Source: Rhodopila sp035548095
Lineage (GTDB): Bacteria; Pseudomonadota; Alphaproteobacteria; Acetobacterales; Acetobacteraceae
Direction: 5' to 3'
NCBI RefSeq assembly: GCF_035548095.1
Contig: NZ_DASZUV010000014.1
Span: forward strand, 1-64,000
DNA: 64,000 bases
Shown: positions 1 through 7,000 of the stretch, piece after piece
How the letters are laid out: each line of letters opens with the position of its first letter
How positions within the stretch are numbered: position 1 is the first letter of the stretch
Notes under the pieces: model-generated
What the model was told of the DNA's origin: nothing
Databases searched by the model: none
Seen by the model: only the letters and a program-made list of their open reading frames with translations
Made by a program: the position numbers and the translations under genes

Positions 1-299
1 TGCATGGGCGGGTGGTGGATGTCAGCCGGGATCGGGTCAATGATCAACTGCCGAGCGTCTCGCCGGGTAAAGGAAAGCAGGGTGAGGACGTGATTGATGA
101 TGAGCGGTCACCGCAGGATCGAGGATACGTCGCGCATGTCATGCTTGATCATTCGACGTTGACGATCGATGGCCGTGTCGAACCGCTTTCTCCAGGCATG
201 GCGGTGACGGCGGAGATCAAAACAGGACGGAGGAGCGTGATGTCGTATCTGTTGTCGCCGCTGCGGCGTTATGTGCATGATGGAGGGAAAGAGAGATGA
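1..299 (+). CDS. HlyD-family type I secretion adaptor, C-terminal end (5' part outside window)
   Basis: The reading frame is open to the left edge and ends at TGA 297-299. The visible ~98 residues match the C-terminal beta-barrel and membrane-proximal end of HlyD/PrtE adaptors, which link an inner-membrane ABC exporter to a TolC-type channel. Diagnostic pieces are HGRVVDVSRD near the edge, a beta segment around LTIDGR, then LSPGMAVTAEIKTGRR and a SYLLSPL tail ending in ER. An internal GTG at position 12 could be misread as a start, but the homology begins upstream of it, so this is most likely the end of a full-length gene (usually 400-480 aa). The stop overlaps a following ATG (ATGA), as in the other two hlyD ends of this island. 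The family call is secure; completeness upstream cannot be seen. Confidence 0.85.
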   Translation, partial: HGRVVDVSRDRVNDQLPSVSPGKGKQGEDVIDDERSPQDRGYVAHVMLDHSTLTIDGRVEPLSPGMAVTAEIKTGRRSVMSYLLSPLRRYVHDGGKER

Positions 300-397
300 A
301 ATCATTTATCCAAACTTGAAGTCGTGTGCCGGTTGTTGCGCGTGGCCCTGGGTAATACCGGCCATTGGAGGACAAACCACAAAGTGAGAACACGCAG

Positions 398-811
398 ATG
401 GAATCATACATTGTGGCGGGGTGTTTGCTTTTACGTGGATGTGTAACGCTGGTGCAAGGTCATCCAGCAGCAGACCAATCTTATCTGGAGGTGGATATGA
501 CTGCGGGTCAAAAGAGTTTCAGCTATCGGTATTTCGAGTCTCTTCCGAATGACAGAAGGGTACCGGAAGCTCAGGCTGAAGCGGAGCGTCTATTTCCGCC
601 TGGTTCCAATGTGGATGAATTCGAGACGTTTTTCAAATCATCTGGCGCGAAATGCAATCGGGGTGCTGACTGGTTTGGACCGTTTGTCGCATGTCTTTAT
701 AAGTTTTCTGGCATATTTATTACCACCCAATGGGCTGTCGTTGCGCGCCCAGACCCGCAAAGCGGTAAAATCACGACGGTGACAGTCTCCAGAGGCCTTA
801 CCGGTCTTTGA
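398..811 (+). CDS. small hypothetical protein, possibly lipidated
   Basis: The frame can start at ATG 365 (148 aa) or ATG 398 (137 aa). I prefer 398 because the residues after it form a short hydrophobic stretch ending in a weak lipobox-like LRGC, although the n-region lacks positive charge. The remainder is soluble, with DEFETFFKSSGAKC and FGPFVACLY segments containing two cysteines, and a predicted mainly beta C-terminal half. I do not recognise the family. Base composition is clearly AT-richer than the chromosome beyond 9 kb. It lies between two hlyD 3' ends, which suggests an accessory, immunity-like or cargo-associated role, but that is only inference. No catalytic motif is visible. Confidence 0.5.
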   Translation: MESYIVAGCLLLRGCVTLVQGHPAADQSYLEVDMTAGQKSFSYRYFESLPNDRRVPEAQAEAERLFPPGSNVDEFETFFKSSGAKCNRGADWFGPFVACLYKFSGIFITTQWAVVARPDPQSGKITTVTVSRGLTGL

Positions 812-919
812 AAATATATATGCGCGATCTGTCGCGGCTAGGGGATTTGTGATACGTTTCGGACTGGCTTGGTCTTCAAGGGGCACATTCTACATTGAGG
901 AACGATTGATAGCATTCTG

Positions 920-1215
920 CGGCGGGCTGAGCATGTCAAGTCAGTCGGGATTGGTCAGCGATCAACAGCCGAGCACCCGCTGGGTAAAGGAAAGCGGGAC
1001 GAAGGTGCGGTTGATGATGAGCGGCCATCGGAGGGTCGCGGATACGTCGCCCATGTCACGCTTGATCATTCAACGTTGACGATCGATGGTCGTGTCGAAC
1101 CGCTCTCGCCAGGCATGGCGGTGACAGCAGAGATCAAAACGGGACGACGGAGTGTGATGTCGTATTTGCTGTCGCCGCTACAGCGCTACGCGCATGAAGG
1201 GTGGAGAGAGAGATG
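920..1215 (+). pseudogene. orphan 3' fragment of an hlyD gene (second copy)
   Basis: This DNA aligns end to end with 5-299. Over the last ~177 nt I count about 23 differences by eye, roughly three quarters synonymous. The final ~55 codons still read as an intact HlyD tail (VAHVTLDHSTLTIDGR, SPGMAVTAEIKTGRR, SYLLSPLQRY) ending at TGA 1213-1215. Around 974-980 a 1-nt deletion relative to copy 1 breaks the frame, and no N-terminal coding region exists upstream because another gene ends at 811. The homology may extend weakly to about 880. The stop again sits in an ATGA overlap. The largely silent divergence implies the copies separated while both were under protein-level selection. Confidence 0.8.
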
Positions 1216-1249
1216 ACGGACAAACGGCGGGAAGAGAGACTAGTAACAA

Positions 1250-1831
1250 ATGAAATATAAAGCGATCATAATCCTCTTATCGTCGTCCCTGGCCATCGTG
1301 TTAGTGCCATTGATTTGGTATGTCACGGTGCTGTCAACGTATCTGTTTCTCGTATTCTGGATTTACATCCTTTTCATAACTTTATACGGCGGTTTCTCAT
1401 TCCTCCGAGGACAATGGAAATTGGGCGGGATTTGCTGCCTTCCTCTCTTATTGGCTCTCGCTTTTCGGTTCGGTGGTAACCAGTTCTTCTTCGTACAAGA
1501 CATCGGGTTTCAAACCATGGCTTTTCTTTCGGGCGATTTTTCCAAGCGATGCAGCCCTATTATTTTCCTTACCGACGACAATGTCCAGTCTATTGGAATA
1601 TGTAAGCGTATGGACAGATATTTCTTTAAGTATTATGACTACATAATGCTTGATACATCCGGCCAGATTGCGTGGCCCGTCGCGCGCAGAACACGGCAGT
1701 GGAAGGTCGCAGCCGAGTCGCTTCCAAACGGGAAAGTACTTGCAGCCATCAAACTCGATGTTCGACGATTAACTGGACCGTTCTATGTGATACATTTCAA
1801 TTGGCAGGATGAGGACCGAACCGACTATTAA
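1250..1831 (+). CDS. hypothetical membrane protein
   Basis: 193 aa. The first ~90 residues contain about three hydrophobic segments (approximately 4-24, 27-50 and 60-78), rich in Leu, Ile, Phe and Tyr. They are followed by a ~100-residue hydrophilic domain with several cysteines (KRCSP, GICKRM) and a C-terminal beta-like part ending FNWQDEDRTDY. It starts 34 nt after the second hlyD 3' end. Codon use is markedly AT-rich, with many ATA, TTA and TAT codons, unlike the core genes further right; this suggests transfer. I do not recognise a family. A membrane-bound immunity or accessory protein is conceivable from context only. Confidence 0.6.
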   Translation: MKYKAIIILLSSSLAIVLVPLIWYVTVLSTYLFLVFWIYILFITLYGGFSFLRGQWKLGGICCLPLLLALAFRFGGNQFFFVQDIGFQTMAFLSGDFSKRCSPIIFLTDDNVQSIGICKRMDRYFFKYYDYIMLDTSGQIAWPVARRTRQWKVAAESLPNGKVLAAIKLDVRRLTGPFYVIHFNWQDEDRTDY

Positions 1832-1989
1832 TCTCTCACGATTACTGGCAACGCGATACGCGTGCCGATCTTAGGCTGCGGCCGTTGGAGGACAGGCCCT
1901 ATGCCGTCTCGAACAAACGAAAAATGCGGCTTCAATCCCTATGTAGGGATCCACTACGAACTACGAACGAACAATGAAGGGACAACGCA
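1832..1989. other. intergenic DNA with short copy of an upstream leader
   Basis: The stretch contains a segment at about 1877-1893 (core TTGGAGGACA) that closely matches the sequence just before the 365/398 ORF (about 356-372). This suggests the leaders of these modules share ancestry. No other gene is supported here; a 69-codon frame at 1862 runs into the next gene and has no recognisable content. Confidence 0.35.
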
Positions 1990-3306
1990 ATGTCTGACCC
2001 AATATTCTATGTTAAGGCGCTGGCCGATACGGACGGTACTACAACAGGTTATGTTGCGGCCACGTACTTGAAGAACAACGGTACCTACGTGGTTGACCCG
2101 ATACCAGGAGGATCGCAGCAATATGCCACCTACAGTGACAGCTCGGGGGATAATCAGCAGACGGGATCTGTCAGCAACCCCAACAACTATATTGTTGTAC
2201 CCGCAACGTTACAGACCCAAATAGGGAGTTTTGCTAGTCAGATCCAGTCCACTATCAGCCAGTCCTATCTGGCTGACCCGACTGGCGCCACGGGTTTTAG
2301 TACGGCTCTGGGGATGATGACCGGCGCGTTTATGCTTGGCGGATCACAGGACTTGCAACGGAGCACTCTTTATGGGGTTCCTGCGGCCTCTCACGTTCCA
2401 GCATTCATTGATGGTGCGTCCTACTATCTTGGCTACACCACCGCGGGAGGTGGACTGCCACTTGATGCCGCCCAACTCGGGGGCGGCATACATAATCAGA
2501 TTGTGTCGCTTCTGGACCAACTCTCGGGATTATCCTCACTTGATACACAAGGAGATTATGGTCTTTCCAAGCAGGACGAAGCTAATATAAATCTAGGCTT
2601 TGCCAATGCAAACTTGCAATCACAACAAACATCATCGATCGTCAATACAACGTCAATCGACTCATCTGGCGATTTGACTGAAGTAGCAATAATATCCAGT
2701 CAGACGTTAGGAGCATCTGGACCAACCACCCAGTTCTTCAGTCAAGCTGGCACCTCTAACGTCCTTGGAACCGACGTCCAGATCGACCTCAAACCGGGCA
2801 CCAGCCCAACTACAACTATAACCACGACAGACGCCTCTGGGACGAGCCAAACACTCGACTTCTCCAGCTTAGCGAACGTCGCGAACGCATTCAATCCGGC
2901 CAATAGCGCCGCTATCAGCGGAGGCGGTCTGAACATCGCCGTCGGGGGTGATCAGGCGCATCTCAACGCGACGGGCAATGGACAGGACATCTTTTTCCTG
3001 ATCGGTAACGGTGGTTCGGGGAGTATTGCCTCGGGTGGGTTGATCATAACCCTGGGTAATAGCAACACGATGGATTTTGGAGGATCCGCCTGGACTGCCG
3101 ACAACGACTGCTGGCTCTCCGACATCATCGGTTCTGGCGGGACAGTCGCCAATTCCGATAGCAGCAGCGCCACGGTCAGCGGCAATTCGAACGACATCGC
3201 CGCTGGCAACAGCGGCACGATCGATGCCACAGGACGGAGGAGTGTGATGTCGTATCTGTTGTCGCCGCTTCAGCGTTACGTGCATGATGGGGAGAGAGAG
3301 AGATGA
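1990..3306 (+). CDS. repeat-rich secreted cargo-like protein whose C-terminus is replaced by a HlyD tail
   Basis: 438 aa. Residues 1-~270 are a Ser/Thr/Gln/Gly-rich region without a classical signal peptide. Residues ~270-412 are beta-repeat sequence of the kind seen in the 4091-9043 protein (for example GNGGSGSIASGG, VSGNSNDIAAGNSGT). At about residue 413 the sequence switches abruptly to RRSVMSYLLSPLQRYVHDG and ends ERER, the end of HlyD. The junction lies in the DNA ACAGGACGGAG, common to hlyD (219-229) and to this gene. Its closest relative in the window continues with more than 1000 further residues, so this is probably a truncated cargo gene joined in frame to an hlyD 3' end. Type I signals are normally C-terminal, so export by its original route is doubtful. 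Confidence 0.75.
   Translation: MSDPIFYVKALADTDGTTTGYVAATYLKNNGTYVVDPIPGGSQQYATYSDSSGDNQQTGSVSNPNNYIVVPATLQTQIGSFASQIQSTISQSYLADPTGATGFSTALGMMTGAFMLGGSQDLQRSTLYGVPAASHVPAFIDGASYYLGYTTAGGGLPLDAAQLGGGIHNQIVSLLDQLSGLSSLDTQGDYGLSKQDEANINLGFANANLQSQQTSSIVNTTSIDSSGDLTEVAIISSQTLGASGPTTQFFSQAGTSNVLGTDVQIDLKPGTSPTTTITTTDASGTSQTLDFSSLANVANAFNPANSAAISGGGLNIAVGGDQAHLNATGNGQDIFFLIGNGGSGSIASGGLIITLGNSNTMDFGGSAWTADNDCWLSDIIGSGGTVANSDSSSATVSGNSNDIAAGNSGTIDATGRRSVMSYLLSPLQRYVHDGERER
3226..3306 (+). repeat. third hlyD 3'-end copy (fused)
   Basis: About 78 nt nearly identical to the ends of copies 1 and 2 (about 7 differences from 222-299), in the HlyD reading frame and again ending in the ATGA overlap with the next gene at 3303. 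Homology to hlyD stops at the 5' side at about 3228, where the cargo repeat sequence begins. Confidence 0.85.
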
Positions 3307-4094
3307 ATCTCACTCAACTTGGCATCGCCATGGTCATACAAGGACTTCTTCTAACAAGTGCGAACGCTCAATCGACGCAGAATAGGAGCGATTCCCTAAA
3401 GCTGCAAACTAGTAATCCATCAGCAACTCCATTATCGGCGAACAATACGCCATCCGCCAGCTCGGCCGAAGTACGAACAATGCGGATAGGTAATCTCGAA
3501 TTCCACGTACCAGTTTCCTATTTGGATACCTGGGATGGGTTCCAGTCAAAGATGGGATACATCCGCATCAAAGCGCTACTGCCGTGCTTGGAGCCAAAGA
3601 CACCTGAGAACGCCGCCGAGTTCGAGAAACATCACCTCGGAGATACGATCGTCATTAGCATCGACCGGATCGGCCCGAGCGAATTGACTGGGGATGCCCA
3701 TTTGGCGATGCGCTTGGCGCAAGCGGAGTCGTACCATCGATATGTGGATGACGGGGTAACCGCAGTCAGGCATCATCATGCCTCGCCCGGTTTTGTTGTT
3801 TTCGACGATCCAGCCCTTTTCGTTGGAGAAATATTCCTACTGGAAGGTTCAAAACCAGCGTTTTTTTTCGAATGTAGCCGGAGTGATGCCCCCAATTTCT
3901 TTCCGTTTCCAAGTTGCGCTGTGCGTGAACTAGTGCATTCGAAGCTTCTTGTACAATACTGGTACAGCCGGACGTGGATCGACAACGATCTGAAAACAGG
4001 TTTGACGATCGATTCGAACGTGCGAAAGCTGATCGATAGGTTTACCAGCCCAGAATTCCTGCAAAACCCGCCAACCCGAGGAGTTTGTCAATGA
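3303..4094 (+). CDS. exported hypothetical protein
   Basis: 263 aa. A Sec-type signal peptide is visible (hydrophobic GIAMVIQGLLLTSANA, probable cleavage after ANA near residue 22), followed by a ~35-residue Ser/Thr/Asn linker and a soluble domain from about residue 60. Features include LEFHVPVSYL, LLPCLEPKTPENAAEF and a C-terminal RKLIDRF helix, with several cysteines. The 'LP-LEP-TPENA-EF' pattern recalls small periplasmic proteins of unknown function found near secretion or toxin genes, but I cannot name a family. Its ATG overlaps the preceding stop (ATGA), and its own stop overlaps the next ATG at 4091, so it is translationally coupled on both sides. A periplasmic partner or immunity protein for the neighbouring cargo is a reasonable but untested guess. 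Confidence 0.7.
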   Translation: MNLTQLGIAMVIQGLLLTSANAQSTQNRSDSLKLQTSNPSATPLSANNTPSASSAEVRTMRIGNLEFHVPVSYLDTWDGFQSKMGYIRIKALLPCLEPKTPENAAEFEKHHLGDTIVISIDRIGPSELTGDAHLAMRLAQAESYHRYVDDGVTAVRHHHASPGFVVFDDPALFVGEIFLLEGSKPAFFFECSRSDAPNFFPFPSCAVRELVHSKLLVQYWYSRTWIDNDLKTGLTIDSNVRKLIDRFTSPEFLQNPPTRGVCQ

Positions 4095-7000
4095 GTACGA
4101 CGGGTGTTTACTATACATCAACGCAAATCACCCAGATGCAAGCAGCGATAGGTCAAGCCAACGCGGCTGCGGCCGCTGGGAACAGTCAAGGCGTCATCAG
4201 CGCGCTTAACACCTATTACTCTGTTCAACAGTATAATCCCGGTACGGGTGCCCTAATGCGCGGCTACGCGGGGTTGGCGTTGCAAGTGCTTAACAACACG
4301 GGCAGTGGTGTGATCGCGAATCAGCAAGTTAAGAGTGCGGTCGGAGCGGCCACCTGGAACTCCACCGTATCGAACGGGACCTCCTATCAGACCAATCTTG
4401 CGCTGCAGCTTGCGACGGCAGATTTCAACGGGATCAGTACGTCCGGAGGACAAGTTCCGACGTTATCGCAAGTAGCTACCGATCACTACAACGTATTTGG
4501 GAATCTCGACATCCCAATCACAGCGTGGGGTGGCACTCCCTTCACTGTACTTGGTGAGGACTTCACTCTTGGCGCAGCGACATCTGCCGAGGTATCGTCT
4601 ACTACCGCGCCGCAATTCTCAAACCTGTCAGCCGCGAATTTTAGCACATCGCTTATGAACCTCTTGGGGGCTGGAGAAAGCTCGGTTGGAAGTGTAGGCG
4701 TTGTGAACGGTATGGCGGGCGCCGCAACCATCATGGGGCTGGATCTAGAGGCTGTCGGACACTATGGCGCTGCCTACTCGCCCATGTTTTTTACGATAAG
4801 CGAAAACAATGACGGCTCTTATCAGGTCGCCGACGCCTCGAATGGTCTTTATCAAAACATAGCTACCAATGACAATTTGAACTACTCGGTGACCACGGGT
4901 TTGTCATCGACGTCGCCAACGCAGACAGTTATTACCGTTACGGACGCCTCCTCCAACACCGAGACCATCCAGTTGGCGGGGACAGCGGTGGTGCAGTCTG
5001 AGTACGGCGCTTTCCTGTCAGGCGGCACCGCAACGACCGCCATCGAGATCGGCTTTGGCGCTTCCACCCTCCAAGCTGGCTCAGGCAATGACCTTCTGAT
5101 CGAGCTGGGCAACGGCGGCACCGTCGACGGGAGCGCCGGCAAGTACACGATGTTGATCGATGGCACTGCCGATGTTGTGAACGGCGACATCGGCAGTTGC
5201 ACAGTGATTTCCATCGGCCAACTTAACGCGCTCAATGTCGGACCCGGGGGCACCGTCGAAGTGTCCGGCCTGGATTCCTCGGCCACCTTGAACGGCAGCA
5301 CCGTCGCGGCAACCGTGGCGTCGACCGGCACGCTGACGGTCGATGGCAGCGACAACAACATCACCGCTGGCGGCACTGCCGCAATTGATGCCATCGGCAA
5401 CAGCGACATTATCAACGGTGGCGTTGACGATATCATCACCAACGCTGGAAACAACGATACCGATACGTTGAGTGTGGGTGGATTCATTGAGGACACGACG
5501 TCAAACAGTAATCTAACTGTCAATGGTGGCGATGAGTCGATCACCGCCGCTGCTGGCGATAGCATCACCATCTCTGGAATCGGTGACACAACTGACTTCC
5601 TGAACGGCGGAAAACTCGTCGAGACTGGTTCCGGGACGTCGACGATCCTGCAGGGCAACAGCATTACCGGGAATGAGAATGGGGCATCGGAGACGATCAC
5701 CGCGACCGGAACATTGGACACGATCAATATCGGGACGGGCGACACAGCCATTCTGCAGGGGACGCAAGACACCGTCGGCTCCAGCGCCGGCGGCACCATC
5801 GACATGGGCAGTGGGTTCAACGTGGCGTATGCCACTGGCGGCACCATCATTGCCACCAGCACCTCAACGAATGCCGATATCTTTGGCAATGGTGCCAGTG
5901 CCTATGGAGAATCCGGCGACAAGATCACCTTCAATGGTACGGCTGAGCTCCTCTACGGAAGCGGACTGACGATGACCGGCGCGGCGAACGCGACGGTCAC
6001 CCAGACCGGCACCGGGGACATCGACAATTTCGGGACTGGCGGCGCCTTGACCGAATTGACGGTCAACGCGACCGAAACCGTGACCGGCACGAGCCTGATC
6101 CTGACCGGCGCTGCCGGCGACACCCTGAACCTCAATACCGCGTACGCAACAGATACGGTTGACGGAACAAGCCTGACCATCCATGCGGCGGCCGGAGACG
6201 CGCTCACCCTGGGAACCGCCAACGCGACCGATATCGTGTCGGGCAATACGGTGACGGTCACGACCGCCGCCGGAGACGCGCTGACCGACAGCGGTGTCGG
6301 GGACATCATCAACGAGGCGTCCAGGACATCCGCCGCCGTATCCGGTGGCAACGACACGATCGACATGAACGGGGCGGCGGATACCGCCACCCTCTTCGGC
6401 GGCGGCTACACGGTCAACGGCGATGGGAGTGGCGACACCGTCAACCTCAGCACGAGCGCCATCGCGACCGTGAATGGCTCCGGCGGCGCGATCGGCTTCC
6501 TCGTCAGCGGGGATTCCGTTACTGCCAGCAACGAAACGATCAACACCATCGCCGGTGATCAGAACGAGAATCTGACAGGCACCGGCGACACTTTGAATGA
6601 GGCCGCCAATACCTCCGTCAATGTCTCCGGTGGTTCAGACACGATCAACATGGATGGGACCGCGGACTATGCCGGGCTCTTCGGCGGCGGCTACACGGTC
6701 AATGGCGATGACGGCGGCGATACCGTCAATCTCAGCACCGGGGCGAGCGCCACGGTCTATGGTTCGAATGGATCGATCGGCTTCCTCGTGAGTCTGGATT
6801 CCGTCATCGCCAGCAACGAGACGATCAACACCCTGGCAAATGTCCAGAACGACAACGTGACGGGCACGGGCGACACGATCAATGAATCCACGAATGATAT
6901 TCTCGGTATCTGGGGGGGCTTCGATACGATCAATCTGAACGAATCCCAGGTGGTTCTTGCCAGCGGCAGCTATACGGTCAATAGCGATGTCGGCGGCGAC

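Noticed and set aside
849..1079. 76-codon plus-strand frame over the second hlyD copy
   Set aside because: It reads hlyD DNA in a different frame; the HlyD tail frame ends at 1215 and explains the conservation.
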